64,000 nt of DNA from Pseudomonas sp. C1C7 (lineage in GTDB: Bacteria > Pseudomonadota > Gammaproteobacteria > Pseudomonadales > Pseudomonadaceae), in assembly GCF_013359595.1 (NCBI RefSeq), contig NZ_JABFMP010000031.1:1-64000 (forward strand). The letters run 5' to 3'. Positions 25,257-34,119 of the stretch are shown here, one piece after another (position 1 is the stretch's first letter; each line of letters begins with the position of its first letter). Both the position numbers and the translations under genes were made by a program. Below the pieces are notes generated by a model. The model did not search any database. It saw nothing but the letters and a program-made list of their open reading frames with translations, and was not told the origin of the DNA.

Positions 25257-25907
25257 CTAGGTTCGTATCAAGTGGCCGCTGGCCGCGAGTAACTGTCCAT
25301 CCAGTAAAGCACCTTGATCGTCGAGCGATAACCGGCCTTCGGCAAACCAGCGGACGGCCATCGGGTAGATCAGGTGTTCCTGAACATGGACTCGCTGCGC
25401 CAGGCTTTGCGGCGAGTCGTGCAACTCTACCGGTATTACAGCCTGTACGACCAGTGGTCCGCCATCGAGTTCCTCGGTGACGAAGTGCACGGAGCAGCCG
25501 TGTTCCGCGTCGCCGGCCTCCAGCGCCCGCTGATGAGTATGTAACCCTTTGTATTTGGGCAGCAGCGAGGGATGGATATTGAGCAGGCGACCCTGGTAAT
25601 GGCGTACGAAATCTGCGCTGAGAATGCGCATGAAGCCGGCCAGTACCACGAGTTTGGGATTGAACGCGTCGATCAGTTCGATCAGCGCGGCATCGAAGGC
25701 CTCGCGGCCATCGAATGCCTTGTGATCCAGGGTGCGGGTTTCGATACCCGCGTCCCTGGCGCGTTGCAGGCCGTAGGCGTCGGTGCGGTTGGAGATCACC
25801 GCAGCGATGCGGACCGGGCTGTCGCCGGTCCGCGTGCTGTCGATCAGGGCCTGCAAGTTACTGCCGGTGCCGGACAACAGCACCACAACATCACAGGTGG
25901 CAGGCAT
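25257..25907 (-). CDS. purN: phosphoribosylglycinamide formyltransferase
   Basis: 216-residue enzyme for step 3 of purine synthesis: transfers a formyl group from 10-formyl-THF to GAR. Motifs are LLSGTGSNLQALID for phosphate binding, the catalytic NIHPSLLPKYKG with Asn and His, and TEELDGGPLV with the catalytic Asp. The start ATG shares one base with the purM stop; the upstream extension has no family similarity. Confidence 0.97.
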   Translation of the reverse strand: MPATCDVVVLLSGTGSNLQALIDSTRTGDSPVRIAAVISNRTDAYGLQRARDAGIETRTLDHKAFDGREAFDAALIELIDAFNPKLVVLAGFMRILSADFVRHYQGRLLNIHPSLLPKYKGLHTHQRALEAGDAEHGCSVHFVTEELDGGPLVVQAVIPVELHDSPQSLAQRVHVQEHLIYPMAVRWFAEGRLSLDDQGALLDGQLLAASGHLIRT

Positions 25908-26965
25908 CAGTGAGCCTTGAGGTTCTTCAGTTCGACCTGGGCCGCGCCTTCGGCAGCTGTGGCGATCTGGCCGATGACCCATGGCTGCTCGCCAGCGTCG
26001 CGCAGCACTTTCAGGGAAGCTTCAACGTGCTCCTGAGCCACGCAGATGACCATGCCCACGCCGCAGTTCAGTACGCGGTGCATTTCGTTCTCTTCGACGT
26101 TGCCTTTCTCTTGCAGCCAGTCGAATACCGCCGGGCGGTTCCAGCTCGCCACGTCGACCACAGCCTGGGCGCCTGTTGGCAGTACGCGCGGGATGTTGTC
26201 CAGCAGACCGCCACCGGTGATGTGGGCCATGGCTTTGACAGCGCCGGTTTCCTTGATCAGCTTGAGCAGCGGCTTCACGTAGATGCGGGTCGGGGCCATC
26301 AGCAGGTCGGTCAGCGGCTTGCCGTCAAGCTGGGTGTTCTCGATGTCGGCACCGGACACTTCGATGATCTTGCGGATCAGCGAGTAGCCGTTGGAGTGCG
26401 GGCCGGAAGACGGGAGGGCGAGCAGGGCATCGCCGGCAGCGACTTTGGAGCCGTCGATGATTTCGGATTTTTCCACCACGCCGACGCAGAAGCCGGCCAG
26501 GTCGTAGTCTTCGCCTTCGTACATGCCTGGCATTTCAGCGGTTTCGCCGCCGACCAGGGAGCAGCCGGACAGCTCGCAGCCTGCGCCGATACCGGTCACG
26601 ACCTGAGCGGCGGTGTCGACGTTCAGCTTGCCGGTGGCGTAGTAGTCCAGGAAGAACAGTGGCTCGGCGCCGCAGACCACCAGGTCGTTCACGCACATGG
26701 CGACCAGGTCGATGCCGATGCTGTCGTGCTTGTTCAGGTTCAGTGCCAGGCGCAGCTTGGTGCCGACGCCGTCAGTACCGGAAACCAGCACAGGTTGCTT
26801 GTAGCCGGCCGGGATTTCGCAGAGGGCGCCGAAACCGCCCAGGCCGCCCATGACTTCCGGGCGCGCAGTGCGCTTGGCGACGCTCTTGATGCGTTCGACC
26901 AATGCTTCACCGGCGTCGATGTCTACACCGGCGTCCTTGTAGCTCAGGGAGGGTTGCTTGCTCAT
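25907..26965 (-). CDS. purM: phosphoribosylformylglycinamidine cyclo-ligase (AIR synthetase)
   Basis: 352-residue ATP-dependent enzyme that closes the imidazole ring of purines. The N-terminus MSKQPSLSYKDAGVDIDAG and the GTDGVGTKLRLA motif are diagnostic, and MAHITGGGLLDNIPR marks the second half. First gene of purM-purN-DUF3108. It is divergent from the DUF2066 gene. Confidence 0.97.
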   Translation of the reverse strand: MSKQPSLSYKDAGVDIDAGEALVERIKSVAKRTARPEVMGGLGGFGALCEIPAGYKQPVLVSGTDGVGTKLRLALNLNKHDSIGIDLVAMCVNDLVVCGAEPLFFLDYYATGKLNVDTAAQVVTGIGAGCELSGCSLVGGETAEMPGMYEGEDYDLAGFCVGVVEKSEIIDGSKVAAGDALLALPSSGPHSNGYSLIRKIIEVSGADIENTQLDGKPLTDLLMAPTRIYVKPLLKLIKETGAVKAMAHITGGGLLDNIPRVLPTGAQAVVDVASWNRPAVFDWLQEKGNVEENEMHRVLNCGVGMVICVAQEHVEASLKVLRDAGEQPWVIGQIATAAEGAAQVELKNLKAH

Positions 26966-27348
26966 GATCCAGGCCTTTAGGGGAATTTCTGAGTAACGAC
27001 CGAGTTCAGCGGCGCCGCCGAAATCGAAGTGGGCGATTGCCTCACGCGAATTTCGAAAGTGCCCGGCTGTTGCCGGTCTGCGAAGGCGCGCGATTTTATC
27101 AGGCTTGAAGGGCAGCGGCCATCCTCACGCCGACGGCAGGGGCATATCGGCATAAAAAAACCGTCATTGGCGCGTGATGGTGGCATCCTGCAGGCCTGCG
27201 TAAAGTAACGCCGTTAAGCGTCTATCGTTATGACAGTGCGAAAACTTACCCGGGACGTGTGAATGTTTTGCGCAGGGTGATGGTCACAGCCTTGCTCGAA
27301 CGTTTTCATGCGGTCTGTTCCAGCCGCTCTTGTCGTCAGGAATCTTCC
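26966..27348. other. divergent region purM / DUF2066
   Basis: 383 nt without a convincing gene. It should hold the purM promoter and the promoter of the DUF2066-permease-hda group. I see no clear near-consensus promoter, no REP element and no recognisable riboswitch. Confidence 0.5.
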
Positions 27349-28416
27349 ATGCGTTTTTGTAAATTCTTGTTTGTGGGTTGTCTGTCATTGATCAGCCTGG
27401 TCAGCCAGGCTGAAACGGTCAAAGGCCTTTATCAGGTGCGCGAACCGGTCAACGGCCAGTCGCCGGAGGAGCGCGATCAGGCCACTCAGCGCGCCCTCGA
27501 TACGCTGGTTTTGCGCCTGACCGGTGACCCCAAGGCGGCGCAGAGTCCGGGGCTGGCGGCGATCCGCAAGGACCCGCAGCAGATCATCAGCCAGTTCGGC
27601 TACGACGCCGGTCCGCCGGAAGTGTTGAAAGTCGATTTCGATCCAGGCACCACCGAACAGGCGTTGCGCCGCGCGGGGCTGGCCATGTGGGGCGCCAATC
27701 GGCCGTCGATCCTGGGCTGGTGGTTGAATGATTCCACCGAGGGTTCAAGCCTGGTCGGCGATGGCCAGGCCAGTGCGGCGCCGCTACGCCGTGCGGCGCA
27801 ACACCGTGGTTTGCCGCTGCGCTTGCCATTGGCGGATCTGAATGAACAGATCGTCGCCACGGCACCGAATCTGGAAAGCGCCGATCCTGCGCCGCTGCGC
27901 ACCGCATCGGAACGCTACAATGCCGACGCCCTGCTGGCCGTGCATGCCCGCGAGGAAGGCGGGAAATGGCAGGCCAATTGGCGCATGTGGCTGGGTGACC
28001 AGAAAGAGGCGGGCACTGCCGAGGGCGCCGATCAGGCGGCACTGGCGGATGCGGTGATGCTGGCGGTCAACGAGCGACTGGCGCCACGCTTTGTCGCCAA
28101 ACCCGGGGCTTCGGCCGCGCAGTTGCTGGAGGTTCAAGGCATGAACCTTGAGCGCTATGCGGCCCTTGGGCGGCTGCTGGAGCCTTTCAACGGGCGCCCG
28201 CAAAGTGTGAACGGCGACAAGATCCTGTATCGGGTCAATGGCAGTACCGAACAGCTGCGCGCGCAATTGTCGTTGGCCAAGTTGCAGGAGGTGTCAGCGC
28301 CTGCGCCGGCTCCGGTGGCGCCCGCTGCTCCGGCGGCCGACGGTTCGGCTCCTGCGGCAGCGCCCGCGCCCGCACCTGCACCGGCCGTCACACCCGCGCT
28401 GTATTTTCGCTGGTAG
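27349..28416 (+). CDS. DUF2066 family secreted protein
   Basis: 355 residues. A signal peptide MRFCKFLFVGCLSLISLVSQ ends near Ala21, followed by the DUF2066 body (VKGLYQVREPVNGQSPEERD) and a C-terminal low-complexity Ala/Pro tail (about residues 315-347). Function is unknown. I start at ATG 27349 because it gives a proper signal peptide and has AGGAA just before; an upstream GTG at 27259 is in frame. It sits between purM and hda, as I recall for P. aeruginosa. Confidence 0.87.
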   Translation: MRFCKFLFVGCLSLISLVSQAETVKGLYQVREPVNGQSPEERDQATQRALDTLVLRLTGDPKAAQSPGLAAIRKDPQQIISQFGYDAGPPEVLKVDFDPGTTEQALRRAGLAMWGANRPSILGWWLNDSTEGSSLVGDGQASAAPLRRAAQHRGLPLRLPLADLNEQIVATAPNLESADPAPLRTASERYNADALLAVHAREEGGKWQANWRMWLGDQKEAGTAEGADQAALADAVMLAVNERLAPRFVAKPGASAAQLLEVQGMNLERYAALGRLLEPFNGRPQSVNGDKILYRVNGSTEQLRAQLSLAKLQEVSAPAPAPVAPAAPAADGSAPAAAPAPAPAPAVTPALYFRW

Positions 28417-28452
28417 TTTTTCTTTCTATATATAGAAGCAATGGAGTGGTTC

Positions 28453-29526
28453 ATGGGTGATACGCGGCGTTGGTTCTGGTTGGGTGGGGTGATTCTGCTC
28501 TGCGGGTTCATCTGGTTGTTGCACCCGATCCTGTCGCCGTTTCTGGTGGCGCTGTTGTTGGCTTATCTGTTCGACCCGCTGGTGGACCGGCTGGAGAAGG
28601 CCGGGCTGTCTCGTACCCTGGGCGTCGTCGCGGTGTTCGCGCTGTTCACCCTGATCTTCACCGCGCTGTTGCTGGTGCTGGTGCCGATGCTCGCCAAGCA
28701 GTTGTTTCGTCTGTATGAGCTGGCGCCGCAGATGCTCGACTGGTTGCAGCACACCGCGTTGCCGTGGGCGCAATCGAAGTTCGGCCTGTCGGAAGGTTTC
28801 TGGAAGTTCGACAAGCTCAAGGCGGCCATCAGCGAACACATGGGGCAGACCACCGACATCGTCGGCGTGGTGCTGACCCAGGCGACGGCTTCTGGCCTGG
28901 CGCTGATGGCGTGGCTGGCGAACCTGGTGCTGATCCCTGTGGTGAGCTTCTACTTGCTGCGTGATTGGGACGTGATGATGGCCAAGATTCGCAGCCTGCT
29001 GCCTCGTGATCGCGAGGAGCGTGCGGTGTTGCTGGCCGGCGAATGTCATGAAGTGCTCGGAGCCTTCGTGCGCGGGCAGTTGCTGGTGATGGTGGCGCTG
29101 GGCGTGATCTACGCGGCGGGCCTGATGCTGGTGGGGCTGGAGTTGGGTCTGTTGATCGGCCTGATCGCCGGGCTGGCGGCCATCGTGCCGTACATGGGCT
29201 TTGTCATCGGTATTGGCGCGGCCTTGATCGCCGGCCTGTTTCAGTTTGGCGGCGATCTGTATCCGATGGTCGGCATCGTTGCGGTGTTCATGGTCGGGCA
29301 GGCGCTGGAGGGCATGGTGCTGACGCCGTTGCTGGTGGGCGATCGCATCGGCTTGCACCCGGTGGCGGTGATCTTCGCGATCCTGGCCGGCGGCGAGCTG
29401 TTCGGTTTCACCGGCATCCTGCTGGCGCTGCCGGTGGCGGCGGTGATCATGGTGCTGGTGCGCCATGTTCACGATTTGTACAAGGATTCGGAGATCTACA
29501 GCGGTGTCGACGAGCCGGAGCTTTAG
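28453..29526 (+). CDS. AI-2E / PerM family permease
   Basis: 357-residue polytopic protein of the AI-2E transporter (PerM/YdiK) superfamily with about eight helices. The N-terminal LLHPILSPFLVALLLAYLFD and the later pore-like GLIAGLAAIVPYMGF stretch are typical. Substrates across the family vary (autoinducer-2, Na+/H+ exchange), so none is assigned. ATG 28453 has GGAG six bases before it and is preferred over ATG 28441. Confidence 0.88.
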   Translation: MGDTRRWFWLGGVILLCGFIWLLHPILSPFLVALLLAYLFDPLVDRLEKAGLSRTLGVVAVFALFTLIFTALLLVLVPMLAKQLFRLYELAPQMLDWLQHTALPWAQSKFGLSEGFWKFDKLKAAISEHMGQTTDIVGVVLTQATASGLALMAWLANLVLIPVVSFYLLRDWDVMMAKIRSLLPRDREERAVLLAGECHEVLGAFVRGQLLVMVALGVIYAAGLMLVGLELGLLIGLIAGLAAIVPYMGFVIGIGAALIAGLFQFGGDLYPMVGIVAVFMVGQALEGMVLTPLLVGDRIGLHPVAVIFAILAGGELFGFTGILLALPVAAVIMVLVRHVHDLYKDSEIYSGVDEPEL

Positions 29527-29688
29527 GCTGCCGGCACCGCCAAGGAAACTGTCATGAAACCGGGGCGCTGACGCAAACCTTTGATTTTGCTTGTGGTGTG
29601 TCGCATTGTGCGGTCGGCTTCACGGGTATAAACTTCGCAAACTTTACACAGAGGTCACTAACGGTTCCTTGGGAACTGTTCAGTCAGC

Positions 29689-30393
29689 ATGGAACCGATT
29701 CAGCTGCCCCTAGGTGTGCGTCTGCGTGACGACGCCACCTTCATCAACTACTACCCAGGCGCCAATGCCGCTGCACTCGGCTATGTCGAGCGACTGTGCG
29801 AAGCCGACGCCGGCTGGACCGAAAGCCTGATTTACCTGTGGGGCAAACACGGCGTGGGGCGTACTCATCTGTTGCAGGCCGCGTGCCTGCGCTTCGAGCA
29901 GATGGGGGAGCCGGCGGTTTACCTGCCGCTGGCCGAGTTGATGGATCGCGGCGTGGAAATTCTCGACAACCTGGAGCAGTACGAACTGGTTTGCCTGGAT
30001 GACCTGCAGGCGGTCGCCGGGAAGGCTGACTGGGAAGAAGCGCTGTTCCATCTGTTCAATCGTCTGCGTGACAGCGGTCGGCGGCTGCTGATCGCTGCGT
30101 CGACCTCCCCGCGCGAACTGCCGGTGAAGCTGGCGGACCTCAAATCCCGCCTGACCCTGGCGCTGATCTTCCAGATGCGCCCGCTCTCCGATGAAGACAA
30201 ATTGCGTGCCCTGCAATTGCGCGCATCCCGTCGCGGCCTGCACCTGACTGACGAAGTCGGGCATTTTATTCTGACCCGCGGCACCCGCAGCATGAGTGCG
30301 CTGTTCGAATTGCTCGAACGCCTCGATCAGGCCTCCCTTCAAGCGCAGCGCAAGCTGACGATTCCGTTCCTTAAAGAAACCCTGGGCTGGTAG
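29689..30393 (+). CDS. hda: DnaA regulatory inactivator Hda
   Basis: 234-residue AAA+ protein that, bound to the DNA-loaded beta clamp, stimulates DnaA-ATP hydrolysis to stop re-initiation of replication. The N-terminal clamp-binding motif QLPLGV (residues 5-10), a Walker A variant GKHGVGRTHL, Walker B LVCLDDLQAV and the arginine-finger box are visible. Length matches Hda and rules out DnaA itself, which has a DNA-binding domain that is absent here. Confidence 0.95.
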   Translation: MEPIQLPLGVRLRDDATFINYYPGANAAALGYVERLCEADAGWTESLIYLWGKHGVGRTHLLQAACLRFEQMGEPAVYLPLAELMDRGVEILDNLEQYELVCLDDLQAVAGKADWEEALFHLFNRLRDSGRRLLIAASTSPRELPVKLADLKSRLTLALIFQMRPLSDEDKLRALQLRASRRGLHLTDEVGHFILTRGTRSMSALFELLERLDQASLQAQRKLTIPFLKETLGW

Positions 30394-30618
30394 CCAAGCC
30401 AGTAAAATCGCGGGCTGCAGCGCTGTCCGGCATATTTCAGGCGCCAGAAAATGCGCTTTCCTGCACGGTGCAGGCTACGCAAACGATCAAAATGGGCTTA
30501 AGCGCTTAGATGTAAGGGACAAACAAGAAAGTCACAAAAAGTTCGATTGAATTTGCAAATGGGTTTGATAGCGGGCATAGTCTCGGCTTCTTTACAACTA
30601 TCAGCCACGGTCGTGCCC

Positions 30619-31269
30619 ATGCTAAAGCGCTTCGCACCCCTCGTGCCCCTCGCACTCGTTACCCTGCTTTTCGGTTGCGCTGCCCACACCCCGGTGTCGC
30701 AGCAGGTGCAGCAACAGCAGGTTCAGAACCCAGTCGCCGTCCAGTCCTCCATTCGTTACCAGGACTCTCTTTACCAGGACGAAGTTGCGACCGAAAAAGA
30801 ACTGGCCGCCTTTGCCGATGGCAAGTCTTATCAACTGCCGGCCCTGGCCGACAGCATCCTCGAACGCGGCATGTCCCTGATCGGTACCCGTTACCGTTTC
30901 GGCGGTACCTCTGAAGCCGGTTTCGATTGCAGCGGATTCATCGGTTACCTGTTCCGCGAAGAAGCTGGCATGAACCTGCCGCGCTCGACCCGCGAAATGA
31001 TCAACGTGGACGCACCGCTGGTTTCGCGCAACAAGCTCAAGCCGGGCGATCTGCTGTTCTTCGCGACCTCTGGTCGTCGTAATCGTGTCAGCCACGCCGG
31101 TATCTACCTGGGCGACAACCAGTTCATCCATTCCAGCAGCCGCCGCAGCGGTGGTGTGCGGATCGATAGCCTGGGCGACAGCTACTGGAGCAAATCCTTC
31201 ATCGAAGCCAAGCGCGCACTCGCGATGGCGCCTGCTGCAACGCCGGAAATCGTCACCGCGCGCAAGTAA
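30619..31269 (+). CDS. NlpC/P60 (C40) peptidase lipoprotein, first copy
   Basis: 216-residue lipoprotein: lipobox LLFGC (lipid Cys20), a Gln-rich spacer, then an NlpC/P60 domain with nucleophile Cys104 (FDCSGF) and His159 (VSHAGIYLGD). Such enzymes cut D-Glu-DAP bonds in peptidoglycan stems. ATG 30619 provides the lipoprotein signal; an upstream TTG at 30547 would bury it. A paralogue follows 164 nt later. Confidence 0.93.
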   Translation: MLKRFAPLVPLALVTLLFGCAAHTPVSQQVQQQQVQNPVAVQSSIRYQDSLYQDEVATEKELAAFADGKSYQLPALADSILERGMSLIGTRYRFGGTSEAGFDCSGFIGYLFREEAGMNLPRSTREMINVDAPLVSRNKLKPGDLLFFATSGRRNRVSHAGIYLGDNQFIHSSSRRSGGVRIDSLGDSYWSKSFIEAKRALAMAPAATPEIVTARK

Positions 31270-31303
31270 GCAGACAATCTGTAAGGCGAACTTAAAGTCT
31301 TAC

Positions 31304-31331
31304 TTGAAGTTTGGCGCATAAGCGCTAGAAT
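31304..31331 (+). promoter_or_regulatory. candidate promoter between the two C40 peptidase genes
   Basis: TTGAAG (31304-31309), a 16-nt spacer and TAGAAT (31326-31331). The predicted start near 31338 is immediately ahead of a strong terminator. Confidence 0.55.
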
Positions 31332-31350
31332 TCTGATCATGAATGATGGC

Positions 31351-31385
31351 AAACCGCCTGCGTGACGCGCAGGCGGTTTTCTTTT
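31351..31385 (+). terminator. terminator after the first C40 peptidase gene
   Basis: Stem aaaccgcctgcg/cgcaggcggttt with a 5-nt loop, then TTTTCTTTT. It would also stop any transcript from the promoter at 31304 after about 48 nt. Confidence 0.88.
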
Positions 31386-31433
31386 CTGCGTCGTTGCAGA
31401 AAAAAGCCGCAGCCAGATCAGGATGCTCTGCTT

Positions 31434-31970
31434 ATGTCGATGTCGGCCCGCCTCACAATCATCTTCCTCGCCGCGCTGCTCAGCGCGTGTGCCAGTCGTA
31501 CGCCGCCACCTGCGCCGGTGGTACGTCCTCCCATCGTTTTCGGCCCCTCACAGTCGTTTTCCCCGGAAGCGGAAGACGTGCTGTTTCGTGCGCTGGGGCT
31601 GGTGGGCACGCCTTATCGCTGGGGCGGCAATACGCCGGATTCCGGGTTCGATTGCAGCGGGCTGATCGGCTATGTCTACCGTGATGTCACCGGTATTGCC
31701 CTGCCGCGCACCACCCGGGAGATGATCAGCATGCAGGCCGCGGATGTCGGCAAGGAAGGGCTGCAAACCGGTGATCTGGTGTTCTTTGCCACCAATGGCG
31801 GCTCGCAGGTCAGCCACGCCGGCATCTATGTGGGTGAAGGGCGTTTCGTCCACGCACCTGCCACCGGTGGCACCGTGAAGCTCGACAGCTTGTCCAAGGC
31901 CTATTGGCAGAAAGCCTACCTGAGTGCCAAGCGTGTCCTGCAACCGGAGCATCTGGCGCGTAATCCCTGA
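31434..31970 (+). CDS. NlpC/P60 (C40) peptidase lipoprotein, second copy
   Basis: 178-residue paralogue of the previous gene: lipobox LLSAC (lipid Cys19), short Pro-rich spacer, NlpC/P60 domain with Cys74 (FDCSGL) and His128 (VSHAGIYVGE). It lacks the Gln-rich linker of the first copy. A start at ATG 31440 is equally possible. Role in peptidoglycan remodelling is inferred from the family. Confidence 0.92.
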   Translation: MSMSARLTIIFLAALLSACASRTPPPAPVVRPPIVFGPSQSFSPEAEDVLFRALGLVGTPYRWGGNTPDSGFDCSGLIGYVYRDVTGIALPRTTREMISMQAADVGKEGLQTGDLVFFATNGGSQVSHAGIYVGEGRFVHAPATGGTVKLDSLSKAYWQKAYLSAKRVLQPEHLARNP

Positions 31971-31988
31971 CACCCGGAGGGTGTGGTC

Positions 31989-32642
31989 ATGACCGCTCGC
32001 ACGCTCAACCTCGACGATTCGCTCTATCAGTACCTGCTTGACGTGTCCCTGCGCGAAACACCGCTGCTCAAGCGCCTGCGTGATGAAACCCAGGCCTTGC
32101 CGACGGCGCAATGGCAGGTGGCGCCGGAGCAGGGGCAGTTCCTCGCGTTGCTGGTCAAGCTCACCGGCGCCCGGCGCGTGCTCGAAGTCGGCACCTTCAC
32201 CGGTTACAGCGCGCTGTGCATGGCGGCGGCATTGCCGGACGACGGTTCGTTGATCTGCTGTGATATCCCGGGTGACTACAACGCCACGGCCCTTCGGTAC
32301 TGGCATGAGGCGGGGCTGGCCGATCGCATTGATCTGCGTTTGGCGCCGGCGCTGGAAACCCTGGAAAAGCTGGATCAGCCGGGGCAGTTCGATCTGGTGT
32401 TCATCGATGCCGACAAGGCCAACTACCCGGCTTATCTGGAGCATGCGTTGCGTTTGCTGCGCGTGGGTGGATTGGCGGTGTTCGACAATACGCTGTGGAG
32501 TGGGCGGGTGCTCGAAGACAATCCGCAGAGTGCTGATACCCGTGCGATTCAGTCGCTCAATCGGGCGTTGAAGGAGGATGGGCGGGTGGATCTGTCGTTG
32601 TTGCCGCTGGGGGATGGGCTGACCCTTTGCCGTAAGCGGTAA
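31989..32642 (+). CDS. class I SAM-dependent O-methyltransferase
   Basis: 217 residues, Methyltransf_3 (catechol/caffeoyl-CoA O-methyltransferase-like) type. The SAM motif is VLEVGTFTGYSALCMA and the metal-binding motif is FIDADKANYPAYLE; VFDNTLWSGRV follows. A GGAGGG site lies 8-9 nt before ATG 31989, 19 nt after the C40 stop, so it may share that transcript. The acceptor is unknown. Confidence 0.92.
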   Translation: MTARTLNLDDSLYQYLLDVSLRETPLLKRLRDETQALPTAQWQVAPEQGQFLALLVKLTGARRVLEVGTFTGYSALCMAAALPDDGSLICCDIPGDYNATALRYWHEAGLADRIDLRLAPALETLEKLDQPGQFDLVFIDADKANYPAYLEHALRLLRVGGLAVFDNTLWSGRVLEDNPQSADTRAIQSLNRALKEDGRVDLSLLPLGDGLTLCRKR

Positions 32643-32653
32643 TTGACTGTTGG

Positions 32654-32731
32654 AAAAGATCGCAGCCTTCGGCAGCTCCTACAGGGTGTACATCAATCCC
32701 GTGTGGGAGCTGCCGAAGGCTGCGATCTTTT
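32654..32731. repeat. REP doublet, family B
   Basis: Arms aaaagatcgcagccttcggc and its near-exact reverse complement pair around an 18-nt centre. It lies between convergent genes and ends in T-rich sequence on both strands, so it can act as a shared terminator. Confidence 0.9.
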
Positions 32732-32737
32732 TTCGGT

Positions 32738-34051
32738 TTATTTAACCGCCGAAACCCGCCAAACCTTGTTCCCCACATCATCGGCCACCAGCAGATCCCC
32801 CTGCTGATCGATCACCACACCCACCGGCCGACCCATGGCTTCTTCCTTGTCATTGAGGAACCCCGTCAGCACATCCACCGGCTGCCCCACCGGTTTGCCG
32901 GCACTGAAGGGCACGAAGATCACTTTGTAGCCACTGTGCGGCTTGCGGTTCCAGGAGCCGTGCTGGCCGATGAAAGCGCCTTCCTTGAATTGCGCCGGCA
33001 GGCGATTGTTTTCGGCGAATGTCAGGCCCAGCGACGCGGTGTGCGGGCCGACCGCGTAGTCCGGGGCGATGGCTTTGGCCACCAGCTGCGGATTCTGTGG
33101 CTCGACGCGCACGTCGACATGCTGGCCGTAGTAGCTGAACGGCCAGCCATAAAACCCGCCGTCCTTCACCGAGGTGATGTAGTCGGGCACCAGGTCGCTG
33201 CCGATTTCGTCCCGTTCATTGACCGCGGTCCACAGCGCGCCGGTCGACGGTTCCCAGGCCAGGCCGTTGGGGTTGCGAATCCCTGAGGCGAAGATGCGGT
33301 GGTTGCCGGTGGCGCGATCCACTTCCCAGATCGCCGCGCGGCCTTCTTCCTTGTCCAGACCGTTCTCGCCGACGTTGCTATTGGAGCCCACCGTGACGTA
33401 GAGCTTGCTGCCGTCCTTGCTGGCGATGACGTTTTTCGTCCAGTGGTGATTCAGCGTGCCGCCCGGCAGATCCACCACCTTGATGGGCGGTGACTTGATC
33501 TCGGTGGCGCCGTTTTCATAGTGGAAGCGCAACAGGCGATCGGTGTCGGCGACATACAGGTCGTTGCCCACCAGGGTCATGCCGAACGGTGAATTGAGAT
33601 TTTCCAGGAACACCGTCCGGGTTTCGGCGATGCCGTCGTGGTCGCTGTCGCGCAGCAGGGTGATGCGGTTCGGGCTTGGCGTGCCGGCACCGGCACGGCC
33701 CATGACTTTCCTGGTGATCCAGCCCTTGATGCCCTTGTTGTCATCGGGCTTGGGGGGAGCATTGGTTTCGGCCACCAGAATGTCGCCGTTGGGCAGTACA
33801 TAAAGCCAGCGCGGATGATCCAGGCCGTCGGCGAAGGCGGCGACCTGGGTGCCGCTGGCGGCCACCGGTTTTGAGCCGTCCGGCCAACCGATGGCCGGGG
33901 CGATGTTCATGGTCGGAAAAAGGGTCTTGTTCGGTTCCGGCAGCTTCGGCGCGGGGCCGGTGCCATCCGAGACTTGCAGGCTGGAGGTTTCACCGCAGGC
34001 GACGAGCCCGCAGGCGAAACCGAGGACGAGAACGAGCTGGGGCTTGCGCAT
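32738..34051 (-). CDS. PQQ-dependent sugar dehydrogenase family lipoprotein
   Basis: 437 residues. A lipoprotein signal with LVACG (lipid Cys19) precedes a six-bladed beta-propeller of the soluble glucose / sorbosone dehydrogenase superfamily. Typical segments are DHPRWLYVLPNGDILVAETN, NSPFGMTLVGNDLYVADTD and FASGIRNPNGLAWEP. True substrate and use of PQQ are not settled by sequence. Its stop overlaps the edge of the family-B REP hairpin. Confidence 0.9.
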   Translation of the reverse strand: MRKPQLVLVLGFACGLVACGETSSLQVSDGTGPAPKLPEPNKTLFPTMNIAPAIGWPDGSKPVAASGTQVAAFADGLDHPRWLYVLPNGDILVAETNAPPKPDDNKGIKGWITRKVMGRAGAGTPSPNRITLLRDSDHDGIAETRTVFLENLNSPFGMTLVGNDLYVADTDRLLRFHYENGATEIKSPPIKVVDLPGGTLNHHWTKNVIASKDGSKLYVTVGSNSNVGENGLDKEEGRAAIWEVDRATGNHRIFASGIRNPNGLAWEPSTGALWTAVNERDEIGSDLVPDYITSVKDGGFYGWPFSYYGQHVDVRVEPQNPQLVAKAIAPDYAVGPHTASLGLTFAENNRLPAQFKEGAFIGQHGSWNRKPHSGYKVIFVPFSAGKPVGQPVDVLTGFLNDKEEAMGRPVGVVIDQQGDLLVADDVGNKVWRVSAVK

Positions 34052-34119
34052 GCTGACCTTCCCTATGAATGCAGTGACCTGTTCAGTAGAGAAGCTTCGT
34101 TGCGCGATGGTTCAACCGG

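Noticed and set aside
29689..30393. hda considered as a truncated dnaA
   Set aside because: It has the N-terminal clamp-binding motif and full Hda length, so it is not a fragment.
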